Assembly (NCBI GenBank): GCA_026647215.1
Contig: JAPKHC010000042.1
Span: 1-54,320, forward strand
From: F1-120-MAGs118 sp013360535
GTDB lineage: Bacteria > Planctomycetota > UBA1135 > GCA-002686595
Length of the DNA: 54,320 nucleotides
Direction of reading: 5' to 3'
The first letter of the stretch is position 1. The number at the start of each line of letters is the position of its first letter. The position numbers were made by a program, and so were the translations under genes. Below, one piece after another: positions 31,561 to 43,034 of this stretch. The notes beneath the pieces are model-generated. The model did not search any database and was not told the DNA's origin. It worked only from the letters and a program-made list of their open reading frames with translations.

Positions 31561-33228
31561 CTACAGGCTCAGGATGTAGCGTTTCCAGCAGGCCTCGATC
31601 TCGTCCCAGTTGACGCCGGCGAAGGCGGTGTCGACGGCCTTCGAGAGGTCGTCGGTCTCCACCAACGTGCGCAGGTACGTGTCGAGGATCGATTCCCACG
31701 CGGGATTCCAGCCCTTGGCAGCCTTCTTGCCCGTGCGCAGGAAGTACACGAACGACCAGCCTTGGGAGTAGTTCTCGCCACCGCCGAGCCCGAGCTTGTT
31801 CTGGCCGTAGTACTCCGCCTGCGTCCAGCGCACGAGGTCCTTCAGCGGCGCATAGTTCTCGTAGCCGGGCTTGAGCGCTTCCTTGATCGTGCCGATGCGC
31901 CAGTTGAACGGCTTGAGCTTGAACTTCGAGCCTTCGAGCTGGTACCCGGAGAAGAAGTCGCCCGTGCCCTCGTTGAACCACGAGTGCGGCGAGAGGTTGC
32001 CGAAGAAGTAGAACACGTACTGGTGGAAGGCCTCGTGGTTGATGACGGCCCACGTGTTCGAGCGCCCGCCGCCGGTCTGGTCGTCGTACACGACCAGCTC
32101 CTCGGTCATGTAGGACCAGTAGCCCGCCGAGCCGCCCGGCCCGCCGTAGTGGTGGTACTCGTCGCTGTCCTTGCAGACGCGCACGACGCTGCAGGTCGCG
32201 CGCTCCATCGGGTCGCCCTGCTCGGCGCGCGTGCGGCGCGCCTGTTCCTTCTCCCACTGCTCCGGCGTCATGCCCTCCTCGGGCTTGTCGCCTTCCTTGT
32301 CCTTCTTCTCCGCGGCCTCGGCCGCCTCGCGCACCTTGGCGAGCTGGCGCAGCTCGGCCGCGAGCGACGGCGGGTAGAGCTCCTCGTAGACCTCATGGAT
32401 CGCCTCGAGGCGATGCATGAGCTCTTTCATGAAGTCCTTGTCGTCCTTGGAGGTGACGAGGAAGTAGTGCGGCGTCTCGTACAGCTTCCAGCCGGGGTTC
32501 TGCTTGATCTCGTTCTCGAGGTCCGCACGGCGCGCGTCGCGCATCGTGTTGCCCTTGGCGACCGCGATCTTCTTCGTCGCGATCTCGAGCGGCTTGAAGC
32601 TCTTCGCCATCGTCGACAGCGGGCCTTCCCACTTGTTCCAGCGCTTGTCGTCCGCCGGCGCCGTCGCGACCATCACGATCTCGAGGTCGGGTGCGAGCTG
32701 GTACTCCCACGCGAGCAGGTAGGCCGCGATGCCCTCGTCCTTGTCGAACTCGTTGCGGTAGACGTGCAGCTTCGTCGGGACCTTGTTGGTCGTCGTCGAC
32801 TTGCACATCTTCTCGACGCGCGTCCAACCCGACTTCAGGTTCTTCGCCCAGGCCGCGAAGTCCTTGGTGCCGCCCGACAGGTCGACGGTGATCTTCGTGC
32901 CGTCGGGGCCTTCGATCGTCTCGGGCTCCACCTGCTTGCGGCGATCGAACTTGAGCAGCTCGACCTCGAACATGATGAACCCGCGACCGTTCTTGGGGTT
33001 CATCAGCACCGACATGTCGCCGCCGGGATACTTGCCGAGCGAGTTGACCTCGCCCGGTTGCGGCGGCACGAAGCCCCAGTCGGCCGGCATCTTGATGCTG
33101 AAGCCGAGCCGGATCTCGTCCTTGTATTCGCCGCCGACCTTCGGCACCTGCTGCGAGTGGGCGACACGCGGGAACGCGACGAGGACGAACAAGCTCGCGA
33201 GCGCGAGCCACAGTTTCTGAATGCGCAT
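31561..33228 (-). CDS. Secreted peptidase-MA-like (DUF1570-type) protein, paralogue
   Basis: A 555-residue protein with a signal peptide (LALASLFVLVAFPRVAHS). Residues 25-230 form an N-terminal beta domain beginning GEYKDEIRLGFSIKMPADW. Residues about 270-470 form the gluzincin-like domain: PHYFLVTSKDDKDFMKELM, zinc motif VINHEAFHQY (HExxH) and HSWFNEGTGDFFSG with the Glu. A Lys/Glu-rich insertion sits around 320-355. The start is marked by GGAGGAG. It is first in a two-gene unit with the paralogue and divergent from the large repeat protein at 33465, possibly a shared extracellular function. Confidence 0.8.
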   Translation of the reverse strand: MRIQKLWLALASLFVLVAFPRVAHSQQVPKVGGEYKDEIRLGFSIKMPADWGFVPPQPGEVNSLGKYPGGDMSVLMNPKNGRGFIMFEVELLKFDRRKQVEPETIEGPDGTKITVDLSGGTKDFAAWAKNLKSGWTRVEKMCKSTTTNKVPTKLHVYRNEFDKDEGIAAYLLAWEYQLAPDLEIVMVATAPADDKRWNKWEGPLSTMAKSFKPLEIATKKIAVAKGNTMRDARRADLENEIKQNPGWKLYETPHYFLVTSKDDKDFMKELMHRLEAIHEVYEELYPPSLAAELRQLAKVREAAEAAEKKDKEGDKPEEGMTPEQWEKEQARRTRAEQGDPMERATCSVVRVCKDSDEYHHYGGPGGSAGYWSYMTEELVVYDDQTGGGRSNTWAVINHEAFHQYVFYFFGNLSPHSWFNEGTGDFFSGYQLEGSKFKLKPFNWRIGTIKEALKPGYENYAPLKDLVRWTQAEYYGQNKLGLGGGENYSQGWSFVYFLRTGKKAAKGWNPAWESILDTYLRTLVETDDLSKAVDTAFAGVNWDEIEACWKRYILSL

Positions 33229-33464
33229 GGTTGGACTCCTCCAGGGAGCGCTGGGGGGCGGCCGGTGGGCCACAGGCCCTAATCCCACGCCTCTCGGGGG
33301 CCTCCCGCAAGGCGCAAGTCGTAAAGGCTGCGCTGGAAACGGAGCCGGGGGCCGGTTTCTTGGCTCGGCCCCAACTTGGGACCCGAGCCGTCGTAGGCTC
33401 GCGGCACGCCAGAGCCCATCCCCGGCGCCCACCCCACAGGCCGTCCCTCCGGAGATCCAGAATC

Positions 33465-36400
33465 GTGAACCGTGTCCTTGCCCTCGTCCTTGTCCTCGTC
33501 CTCGCCGCCGGTGGAGCGGCGTGGTTCCTCCTGCGTGGAGGCGAGACCCAGCCCTCGCACGCCGCGACGCTCGACAGCGCCGGCGCCGAGGCCGCACAAC
33601 CCGGCGAGGCCACCGCCGCCCCTTCGGCGCCGCTCTCCGCGGACCCGTCGGTCGGCGCCGCCGGTTCGGAGGAGCGCGTCGCGCTCGCCGTGACTCCGGA
33701 AGCCCCGGCCGCCAGTGCCGCGAGCTCCTCGAAGGTGGCGACCCAGGTGAAGGGCGAGCTCCGCGACGAGCGTGGCCAGCCGATCGCCGACGCGCGCGTC
33801 GTCGCAATCAGCGGCGACGACGCGTGGCTCTTCAACGAGCTGCTCGACGCCGACAAGTCGAACCCGATGTTCGCCGAGTTCGCGCGCGAGACCCGCAGCG
33901 GGTCCGACGGCCGCTTCGCGCTCGAGCTCGTGCGACCCGGCAAGCTGATGCTCGCGGTGCGCGCCCGCGGGCACGCGCCGCACGACGACACGCAGCGCAA
34001 CGCGCCCGCCGGCGGCACGCTCGACGTCGGCACGCTCACCCTCGCGGCTGGACCGTACGTGTCAGGGCGTGTGCTCGACGCGCGCGGTGCCGCGGTCTCC
34101 GGCGCCGTGATCCGGCGCATCCCCAAGGCCGAGAGCGGGGGACTCGTGTTCTTCGGCGGCTTCGGCGAACAAGGCATCGCGCTCGCGACGACCGGCGACG
34201 ACGGCACGTTCGTGCTCGACATCCTGCCGCCGGGCGATCTCGAGCTCGCGGTCAAGTCGGAAGCCCACCCCAACCTCAAGCACGAACTCACGGGGCTCAA
34301 GCCCTACGAGCGCCGCGAGAATGTGCTGCTGCGCCTCGAGCCGGGCTCGACGATCGCCGGTGTCGCCGTCGGCGTGCCGGAGAACCAGCGGGGCCAGCTC
34401 GTCGTGCTCGCCTCGCCTCGCCGCGAGCGCGGCGCCGACTTCCCGATGCCGGGCGAGGAGGAGGAGTCGCGTCAGGCCAAGCTCGCGGCCGACGGCACGT
34501 TCCTCGTGCAGGGCCTGCGCGACGGCAAGCCGTACGACCTCTCGCTGCGCCGCCAGCGTGGCGACGAGCCCGTGATGTTTGCCGCGCGCCTCTCGGCCCG
34601 CGTCGCGGCGCGCTCGGGCGACCGCAAGGTCGAGCTGCGCTACCTGCCTGAGTCCTCGATCGCGTTCACCGCGATCGACGCGACGACGCGCAAGCCGGTC
34701 GAGAACTTCCGCGCCGAAGGCCGCATGAATGACCGCTTCTTCGAAGGTGGTTTCGACCCGGGAGCGCGCGAGCAGAAGCACCCCGAGGGCAAGGGACGGG
34801 TCGAGGGCCTGCGTCCGCGCACTCCGAACGCGACCGCGCGGCTCAAGATCCGCGCGCCGGGATATCAGGATTGGGAGAGCGAGAACATCGCGCTCTCCGA
34901 AGGCGAAGAGCTCGATCTGGGCGTGATCGAGCTCGCGCAGGCGCCGGTGCTGCGCGTGACCGTGCTCGACGACTCGAGCGGCAAGCCCGTGCAGGGCGCG
35001 CGCGTGAGGTTGCGCAAGCAGCAGCCGGACAACAGCCGCATGGACGGCGTCCGCATGGGCGCCGCGATCTCGATCGGCGGTTCGACGGGGGATGTCGAAC
35101 CGGGCGAGTTCGAGTTCGACGAGCCGGACGTGCACAGCGCGCGCACCGACGAGAACGGGCTCGCGCTCGTCAACAGCTTCGAGGGCGCCTCCTGCACGCT
35201 TTCGGTCGAGCACAAGGCGCACGCTCCGTACACGAGCGAGCCGTTCACCTGCGCCGTCGACGCCGCGGAGGACCGCACGGTGCGCATCGGCGAAGGCGGC
35301 TCCGCGCGCGTGCGGCTCGTCGACGCCAGCGGCCAGCCGGTCGCCGGAGGCACGGTCGAGCACCGCGCCGCCAAGGGTGGCTCGCCGGACGGCCTCGACT
35401 TTTTCGGCGGCGGCTCGTCGCGCGAGGTGACCGACGAGAAGGGCGAGGCGCTCTTCAGGCACCTCGCTCCCGGAACGCACCGCTTCCGGCCTGAAGGGGG
35501 CCAGAACGGCATGTTCGGCGGCGGTGGCATGGTGTTCGCCGTCGCGGGAGCGCCCGACGACGGCAACGAGTGGACCGACGCGGAGATCGTCGAGCGCCTG
35601 GAGGCGCAGGTGCAGCTCGTCGCGCCGCACCGCGTCACGCTGCGCGGCACGATCACCGAGGGCGGCCAGCCGCTCGCCGACGCGACGGTCTCGCTCGCCA
35701 AGGCCGGTGGGGACCCGCAAGCTGCGATGTTCGCCGGGTTCGGCGGTGGCCCGGAAGCTCGCACCGATGCTCGCGGCCGCTACGAGATCCAGAACGTCAA
35801 GCCCGGCACGTACAACGCCGAGGTGCGCCACGCGTCGCGCTCCATGCCGGCCGTGGCCGAGGTCACGCTCGGAGACAGCGGTGGCAAGCTCGACCTCGAC
35901 CTCGACGTCGCGATCCTCGAAGGGCGCGTCACGGGCTCCGACGGCAAGCCGATCGCGAACGCACGCGTGTCGGTCGAGCGCGACCAGGGCGGCTCCAGCT
36001 CGCGCGCGGTGCGCATGGTGATCGCGTCCGACGGCGGCGAGTCCGACGGGGTCGTGTTCGGCAGCGGCCCCGACAAGCAGGTGCGCACCGACGAGGACGG
36101 CCGCTTCCAGCTGCGTGGCGTGCGAACGAACACGAAGCTGGTCGTGACGGCGAGCGCCAAGGGGCTCGAGGACGCGAAGTCGGAGCCGCTCGAGGTCGCG
36201 CCCAACGAGGTGAAGCGTGGCATCGACCTCGTGCTCGTGCTGGCGGGCAAGCTCGAAGTGAGCGTGTTCGCCGGCGGCGAGCCTGCGACGGAAGTGATCG
36301 TCACCGCCTACCCCGAAGGCGAGAACGGCGGGAGCGACAAGGCCAAGCGCTCGATCCCGCAGGGTGGCAAGGCGAGCTTCGACAGCCTCGGCGCGGGCCG

Positions 36401-36518
36401 CTGGGTCGTCGAGGCGCGGCGCTTCACGCCGGGCCTGAACGGCACGCCGCCGACGCCGGTGCAGCAGACGGTCGAGATCGTCGCCAACCAGACCGCGACG
36501 ACGCGCATCGACCTGTAG
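33465..36518 (+). CDS. Membrane-anchored protein with many carboxypeptidase-regulatory-like domains
   Basis: A 1017-residue protein. GTG 33465 is preceded by GGAG at 33451; the frame further upstream is non-coding. Residues 4-24 form a membrane anchor (VLALVLVLVLAAGGAAWFLL), then an Ala/Pro-rich linker and a series of about eight CarboxypepD_reg/TTR-like beta domains, each with the pattern GxVxDxxGxPIxxAxV ... TDxxGRF ... PGxYxL, for example ELRDERGQPIADARVVAISG and RVTGSDGKPIANARVSVER. Such modules probably form rods or bind polymers outside the membrane. Architecture is like the low-GC gene at 51753. Confidence 0.82.
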   Translation: MNRVLALVLVLVLAAGGAAWFLLRGGETQPSHAATLDSAGAEAAQPGEATAAPSAPLSADPSVGAAGSEERVALAVTPEAPAASAASSSKVATQVKGELRDERGQPIADARVVAISGDDAWLFNELLDADKSNPMFAEFARETRSGSDGRFALELVRPGKLMLAVRARGHAPHDDTQRNAPAGGTLDVGTLTLAAGPYVSGRVLDARGAAVSGAVIRRIPKAESGGLVFFGGFGEQGIALATTGDDGTFVLDILPPGDLELAVKSEAHPNLKHELTGLKPYERRENVLLRLEPGSTIAGVAVGVPENQRGQLVVLASPRRERGADFPMPGEEEESRQAKLAADGTFLVQGLRDGKPYDLSLRRQRGDEPVMFAARLSARVAARSGDRKVELRYLPESSIAFTAIDATTRKPVENFRAEGRMNDRFFEGGFDPGAREQKHPEGKGRVEGLRPRTPNATARLKIRAPGYQDWESENIALSEGEELDLGVIELAQAPVLRVTVLDDSSGKPVQGARVRLRKQQPDNSRMDGVRMGAAISIGGSTGDVEPGEFEFDEPDVHSARTDENGLALVNSFEGASCTLSVEHKAHAPYTSEPFTCAVDAAEDRTVRIGEGGSARVRLVDASGQPVAGGTVEHRAAKGGSPDGLDFFGGGSSREVTDEKGEALFRHLAPGTHRFRPEGGQNGMFGGGGMVFAVAGAPDDGNEWTDAEIVERLEAQVQLVAPHRVTLRGTITEGGQPLADATVSLAKAGGDPQAAMFAGFGGGPEARTDARGRYEIQNVKPGTYNAEVRHASRSMPAVAEVTLGDSGGKLDLDLDVAILEGRVTGSDGKPIANARVSVERDQGGSSSRAVRMVIASDGGESDGVVFGSGPDKQVRTDEDGRFQLRGVRTNTKLVVTASAKGLEDAKSEPLEVAPNEVKRGIDLVLVLAGKLEVSVFAGGEPATEVIVTAYPEGENGGSDKAKRSIPQGGKASFDSLGAGRWVVEARRFTPGLNGTPPTPVQQTVEIVANQTATTRIDL

Positions 36519-36567
36519 CGCCCGGCCTCGAACGGGGGAGCGCGACCGCGTACGCTGTCGCGCTCCC

Positions 36568-37413
36568 ATGGCCGGCCGCAACTACGACGCGATCCTCCTC
36601 GACCTCGACGGCACGCTCGTCGACGAACACGACCAGATCCACCCGCACACGCTGCGTTCGCTGCGCGCCGCGGCGGAGCGGGGCGTGCGCGTGATGATCG
36701 CGACCGGGCGCTCCGAGCTCGCGACGATCCCGGTGGTGGAGCAGCTGGGCATCGACAACCCGGCGGTGGTGTTCAACGGCGCGGCCCTGTGGTGCCCGTC
36801 GAAGCGCCGCCTGATCGAGGAGCGTGTGCTCTCCGAGCGCACGCTCGAGCGTCTCGTGAAGTTCGGCACGACGAGCGGCCTGATGACGGTCGCGATGTGC
36901 GATGGCGCGAAGTTCGCGACTTCGCCGCGCGACGATGCCGAGGCCAGCGCGCTGCGCGACATGACCGGCGTGCACCACGTCGAACCGCAGGCGCTGTTCC
37001 GCCTGCGCGCGATGCGCGTGACGTTCTTCTCGCAAGGGCACGCCACCAGCGACTCGCTCGCCGGCGAGGTCGAGCGCGCGGCGAAGCAGCCCGTGTACAT
37101 CACGCACTTCCCGCTCAACTGCCTGCCGCACCACCGCGCGAGCAAGCTGATCGTGTGCGACGTGCATCCGCCTTGCCGCGGCAAGGCCGAGGCGCTGCGC
37201 TGGCTCCTCGACGAGCACGCGATCCGACCGGAGCGAGTCGTCGCGGTGGGGGACGCGGGCAACGACGTGCCGATGATGACCGAGGCGGGTCTGGGCTGCG
37301 CGATGGGCAACGCCTACCCCGAAGCGCTCGCCGTCGCGGACCGCGTGCTCGGTTCCAACGACACCGGCACGATCGGCGAGCTCGTCGACGAGCTGTTCCT
37401 GTCGAACGGCTAG
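36568..37413 (+). CDS. HAD-superfamily phosphatase, Cof type
   Basis: A 281-residue cytoplasmic HAD hydrolase. Motif I is LLDLDGTLVDE (nucleophile and general acid Asp), motif II is MIATGRS, motif III is the Lys in RGKAEALRWLLDE and motif IV is VAVGDAGNDVPMM, all at Cof/YbiV-like spacing with a large type-II cap between motifs II and III. Members dephosphorylate sugar phosphates or cofactors; the substrate is not predictable. TACGCT at 36551-36556 is 11 bases before the ATG. Confidence 0.85.
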   Translation: MAGRNYDAILLDLDGTLVDEHDQIHPHTLRSLRAAAERGVRVMIATGRSELATIPVVEQLGIDNPAVVFNGAALWCPSKRRLIEERVLSERTLERLVKFGTTSGLMTVAMCDGAKFATSPRDDAEASALRDMTGVHHVEPQALFRLRAMRVTFFSQGHATSDSLAGEVERAAKQPVYITHFPLNCLPHHRASKLIVCDVHPPCRGKAEALRWLLDEHAIRPERVVAVGDAGNDVPMMTEAGLGCAMGNAYPEALAVADRVLGSNDTGTIGELVDELFLSNG

Positions 37414-37421
37414 CCGGGACG

Positions 37422-37706
37422 CTAGTTCGCGCAGGGCCCGCCGTTCGCCGCGCAGCTCTTCGTGTCGCCGCCGCAGGAGCCCGACGCGGGCTTGTCCGCG
37501 CTGGCCGACTTCTTGTAGCTGTCGGAGCGGTAATCGGTCTGGTAGAAGCCCGAGCCCTTGAAGAGGATGCCCGCGCCGGTGCCGAGCTGGCGCACCAGCT
37601 TCGACTTGCCGCACTTGGGGCACTTCTTCTTCGGCTTCTCGCTCATCGACTGGAAGTACTCGACGGCGTGCTCGCAGGCTTCGCAGCGATAGTCGTAGGT
37701 GGGCAT
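37422..37706 (-). CDS. FmdB-type zinc-ribbon protein
   Basis: A 94-residue protein with the FmdB-family N-terminus PTYDYRCEACEH and a second pair CPKCGKSKL, making a four-Cys zinc ribbon, then a Gly/Ser/Cys-rich tail with five further residues near CGGDTKSC. FmdB proteins are putative regulators of unknown mechanism. It is the last gene of the chaperone cluster, starting 13 bases after grpE. Confidence 0.85.
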   Translation of the reverse strand: MPTYDYRCEACEHAVEYFQSMSEKPKKKCPKCGKSKLVRQLGTGAGILFKGSGFYQTDYRSDSYKKSASADKPASGSCGGDTKSCAANGGPCAN

Positions 37707-37719
37707 CGTCGGGCTCGTT

Positions 37720-38247
37720 TCAGTTCGCCGCGCCATCGGCGGGCGGAGGAGTGGAGGCGGGAGCGGCCTTGGCGACCTGCACCTGGGCCGCACGCAGCAC
37801 CTGACCGCGCCAGGTCCAGCCGCGGCGCAGCGTGGCGACGATCTCGCCCGGCTTGCGCTCGCTCGACTCGACCATCGACACGGCCTCGTGCAGGTTGGGA
37901 TCGAAGGCGAGCGTGTCGGCGATCGGCTGCACGTTCTCCTGTGCCAGCACTTGCTGGAGCTGCAGGCGCGTCAGCTCGACGCCCTTGGCGAGTGCCTTGC
38001 CGTCGTCGCTCTCGACCGGGCTTGCGAGCGCGAAGTCGAGGTGGTCGACGATCACGAGGATCCCGCTGAGCAGGCCTTCGAGCGAGCGGCGCACGCTGTT
38101 GTCGATGTCGACCTGCGTGCGCTTGCGCAGGTTCTGGTAGTCGGCGCGCGCGCGGGCGAGCTGCGTCAGCAGGTCGTCGCGTTCGGCGCGCAGGCGCTCG
38201 GCCTCGGGAGTCTCGGTCGCTTCGGACGTGGGTTCGGTCTCGCTCAT
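37720..38247 (-). CDS. grpE: GrpE nucleotide exchange factor
   Basis: A 175-residue cochaperone that releases ADP from DnaK. The long N-terminal helix (residues 15-60, ERLRAERDDLLTQLARARAD then YQNLRKRT) and the C-terminal beta domain beginning GVELTRLQLQQVL and continuing DPNLHEAVSM, with GWTWRGQVLRAAQVQV, match GrpE in order and length. It begins nine bases after dnaJ. No dnaK is in the window. Confidence 0.9.
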   Translation of the reverse strand: MSETEPTSEATETPEAERLRAERDDLLTQLARARADYQNLRKRTQVDIDNSVRRSLEGLLSGILVIVDHLDFALASPVESDDGKALAKGVELTRLQLQQVLAQENVQPIADTLAFDPNLHEAVSMVESSERKPGEIVATLRRGWTWRGQVLRAAQVQVAKAAPASTPPPADGAAN

Positions 38248-38256
38248 GGTCGGATC

Positions 38257-39378
38257 CTAGGACGAGAAGTAGCCGACGATCTTGTCGAAGAAGGACTTGG
38301 AGCCCGAGCCCTTCTGCTCGAGCTCGGCAAACTCGCGCAGCAGCTCCTTCTGGCGTTCGGAGAGCTTCTTCGGGACGTCGACGAACAGGCGCACGAGCTG
38401 GTCGCCGCGCCCGCGGCCCTCGAGCACCGGCAGGCCCTGTCCCCGCAGGCGCAGCACCTTGCCGTTCTGCGTCGCGGCCGGGATGGTCATCTCCGCGCGG
38501 CCGCGCAGGGTCGGAATCTCGACCGTGTCGCCGAGCGCCATCTGCGCGAAAGACACGGGAATCTCGGTGATCACGTCGGCGCCGCTGCGCTTGAAGATCT
38601 TGTGCTCGACCTCGCGGATCACGCAGTACAGGTCGCCGCGCGGCGCGCCGGGATCGCCGGCGTCGCCTTCGTTCGACACGCGCAGGCGCACGCCTTCCTC
38701 GACGCCCGCGGGCACCTGGATGCGCACCTCCGCGCTCCGCGCGAGGCGCCCCGCGCCCTTGCACGAGCCGCAGGGCGACTCGATGCGCGTGCCCACGCCT
38801 TGGCAGGTGGGGCAAGGCGTGACCATCGCGAAGAAACCCTGGCTGCGGCTCACCTGACCGCGGCCGCCGCAGGTCTCGCAGGAGCGCCGCGACGTGCCGG
38901 GCTTCGCGCCCGAGCCGTTGCAGCCGCCGCAGTGTTCCTCGCGCTTGAGCACCACCGTGCGCTCGACGCCGGAGTCGATCTCCTCGAGCGTCATGTCGAG
39001 CGCGATCTTCAGGTCGCGGCCACGTTGCGGGCCGGAGCTGCGCCGCCGCCCGCCGAACAGGTCGCCGAACATCTGCCCGCCGAGGATGTCCCCGAAGGCG
39101 GAGAAGATGTCCTCCATGTTGTGGAAGCGCGGACCGCCGCCGCCGCCCTGATCGAAGGCGCGGTGCCCGAACTGGTCGTACTGGCGCCGCTTCTGCTCGT
39201 CGCCGAGCACGTCGTAGGCTTCCGCCGCTTCCTTGAAGCTCGTCTCGGCCGCCGCGTCACCGGGGTTGCGGTCGGGGTGGTACTTGAGCGCGAGCTTGCG
39301 GTAGGCCTTCTTGATGTCCTCCTCGCTCGCACCGCGCTCGACTCCGAGCACCTCGTAGAAATCGCGCTTGTCGCTCAT
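38257..39378 (-). CDS. dnaJ: Type I DnaJ cochaperone
   Basis: A 373-residue Hsp40 that delivers clients to DnaK and stimulates its ATPase. The J domain has the HPD motif (LKYHPDRNPGD), then a Gly/Phe region (QGGGGGPRFHN), four CxxCxGxG zinc repeats (CGGCNGSG, CETCGGRG, CPTCQGVG, CGSCKGAG) and the C-terminal substrate domains. All functional elements are intact. It sits between groEL and grpE on the minus strand; a strong hairpin separates it from groEL. Confidence 0.95.
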   Translation of the reverse strand: MSDKRDFYEVLGVERGASEEDIKKAYRKLALKYHPDRNPGDAAAETSFKEAAEAYDVLGDEQKRRQYDQFGHRAFDQGGGGGPRFHNMEDIFSAFGDILGGQMFGDLFGGRRRSSGPQRGRDLKIALDMTLEEIDSGVERTVVLKREEHCGGCNGSGAKPGTSRRSCETCGGRGQVSRSQGFFAMVTPCPTCQGVGTRIESPCGSCKGAGRLARSAEVRIQVPAGVEEGVRLRVSNEGDAGDPGAPRGDLYCVIREVEHKIFKRSGADVITEIPVSFAQMALGDTVEIPTLRGRAEMTIPAATQNGKVLRLRGQGLPVLEGRGRGDQLVRLFVDVPKKLSERQKELLREFAELEQKGSGSKSFFDKIVGYFSS

Positions 39379-39418
39379 CGTTGGAGGGGTCGCTGGTGGG
39401 TGCCGGAAGGGATCGCAA

Positions 39419-39455
39419 GTGCCCCGGCGGCGCGTGGTGCGCACCGCCGGGGCAC
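39419..39455 (-). terminator. Strong hairpin between groEL (second copy) and dnaJ
   Basis: GTGCCCCGGCGG (39419-39430) pairs perfectly with CCGCCGGGGCAC (39444-39455); an inner three pairs extend it after one mismatch. It lies 22 bases after the groEL stop on the minus strand and lacks a U-tract. It may attenuate read-through from groEL to dnaJ or mark the 3' end of the groEL mRNA. Confidence 0.65.
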
Positions 39456-39476
39456 GAGCCTGTCACCGGCGGAGGC

Positions 39477-41081
39477 TCAGGCGATCGAGCCCTCGACCTT
39501 GGCCGCGTCGTCCTTGAGGTCGGTGATCATCGAGTCCGTCGTCAGGAGCAGGCCCGCGATCGAGGCCGCGTTCTGCAGCCCCGTGCGCACGACCTTGGCC
39601 GGATCGATGACACCCGCCTTGAACATGTCGACGTACTCGCCCGTCAGCGCGTTGAAGCCGATCGAGCCGCCCTTCTCGCGCACGTTCTCGACCACCACCG
39701 CGCCGTCGAAGCCCGCGTTCTGCGAGATCTGGCGCAGCGGCGCCTCGAGCGCACGCTTGACGATGCCGGCGCCGTAGCGCTCGTCGCCCTTGAACTTGGC
39801 GAGGTCGATCGCGTCGGCCGCGCGCAGCAGCGTGACGCCGCCGCCGGGGACGATGCCTTCCTGGATCGCCGAGCGCGTCGCGTTGAACGCGTCCTCGACC
39901 AGGAACTTCTTGGTCTTCATCTCGGCTTCGGTCGAGCCGCCGACCTTGATCACCGCGACGCCGCCCGTGAGCTTGCCGAGGCGTTCCTGCAGCTTCTCCT
40001 TGTCGTAGTCGCTCTTGGTGTTCTCGATCTGCGTGCGGATCTGCGCGCAGCGCTCTTCCAGCGCCTTCTTGGAGCCCGCGCCACCGACGAGGATGGTGCG
40101 GTCCTTGTTGATGCTGATGCGCTTGGCCGAGCCCAGGTGCGCGGGCGTGACCTTGTCGAGCGAGATGCCGAGGTCCTCGGTGATCGCGGTGCCGCCCGTG
40201 AGGACGGCGATGTCGCCGAGGTAGGCCTTGCGGCGGTCGCCAAAGCCCGGCGCCTTGACGGCGCAGACGTTGAGCACGCCCTTCAGGCGGTTGATGACGA
40301 GCGTGGCGAGCGCCTCGCCCTCGATGTCCTCCGCGATGATCAGCAGCGGACGACCGGTCTGGGCGGCGCGCTCGAGCACCGGCAGGAACTCGCGCAGGTT
40401 CGAGATCTTCTTCTCGTAGATGAAGACGTGCGCGTCCGTGAGCTCGGCCGTCAGCTTCACCATGTCGGTGGCGAAGTAGGGGCTCAGGTAGCCCTTGTCG
40501 AACTCGAGGCCCTCGACGATCTCCAGGCGCGTCTCGAGGCCGTTGGACTCCTCCACGGTGACGACACCCTCGTCGCCAACCTTCTCGAAGGCCTCCGCGA
40601 GCAGGTCGCCGATCACGGGATCGTTGTTGGCGCTGATCGTGGCGACGGCCTTCTTCTCCTCGCGCTTCTTGACCTTGCGCGACAGGCCCTGGATCGAGGC
40701 GACGGCCTGCTCGACCGCGGCTTCGATGCCGTTGCGCACGGCGATCGTGTTGACGCCGGTCGAGATCTCGCGCAGGCCTTCCTTGAAGATCGCGCTGGCG
40801 AGCACGGTCGCGGTGGTGGTGCCGTCGCCGGCGATGTCGTTGGTCTTCGACGCGACCTCGCGCACGAGCTTGGCGCCCATGCTCTCGAACGGGTCGGAGA
40901 GCTCGATCTCCTTGGCGACCGTGACACCGTCCTTGGTGACCGACGGCGAGCCGAAGGACTTCTGGAGCACGACGTTGCGGCCCGCGGGGCCGAGCGTGAC
41001 GCGCACGGTCTTGGCGAGCTTCTCGATGCCATCGCGCATCTTCGCGCGGGCGGCGTCATCGAACAGGATCTGCTTGGCCAT
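39477..41081 (-). CDS. groEL: 60-kDa chaperonin, copy lacking the Gly-Met tail
   Basis: A 534-residue chaperonin. ATP-site elements are intact: TLGPAGRNVVLQ, GDGTTTATVL and the Asp in LVEDAFNATRSA, with IVPGGGVTLL. The C-terminus ends KVEGSIA without the flexible GGM repeat, unlike the adjacent copy, suggesting a specialised ring. AAGGAA precedes the ATG. It is downstream of the other groEL by 65 bases in the same direction. No groES is visible in the window. Confidence 0.95.
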   Translation of the reverse strand: MAKQILFDDAARAKMRDGIEKLAKTVRVTLGPAGRNVVLQKSFGSPSVTKDGVTVAKEIELSDPFESMGAKLVREVASKTNDIAGDGTTTATVLASAIFKEGLREISTGVNTIAVRNGIEAAVEQAVASIQGLSRKVKKREEKKAVATISANNDPVIGDLLAEAFEKVGDEGVVTVEESNGLETRLEIVEGLEFDKGYLSPYFATDMVKLTAELTDAHVFIYEKKISNLREFLPVLERAAQTGRPLLIIAEDIEGEALATLVINRLKGVLNVCAVKAPGFGDRRKAYLGDIAVLTGGTAITEDLGISLDKVTPAHLGSAKRISINKDRTILVGGAGSKKALEERCAQIRTQIENTKSDYDKEKLQERLGKLTGGVAVIKVGGSTEAEMKTKKFLVEDAFNATRSAIQEGIVPGGGVTLLRAADAIDLAKFKGDERYGAGIVKRALEAPLRQISQNAGFDGAVVVENVREKGGSIGFNALTGEYVDMFKAGVIDPAKVVRTGLQNAASIAGLLLTTDSMITDLKDDAAKVEGSIA

Positions 41082-41146
41082 GGGTGTTTTCCTTGTGCTG
41101 GTTGTGCTGGGGTGTGTTCGTCGGGGAAGTGAGCGCGGGGCGCGGC

Positions 41147-42832
<1,686 letters not shown>

Positions 42833-43034
42833 GGAGATCTTCTTCCGGGGGTGGAGGGGGAAGGTGTGCGGTGGGGAGGTGCGTGCCGGACGCGTGGGTG
42901 GGCCCGTCGGAGACGACGGGAAGCCCTGCGCGCGCCCCGAGGGCACGAACCGTGGCGCCGCTCTACGCAAGAACGGTGCCGAAGGACTTTCCGGGGCCTG
43001 AGGGCGCTCCGTGTGGGCCCCGCGAGGCCCTCCG

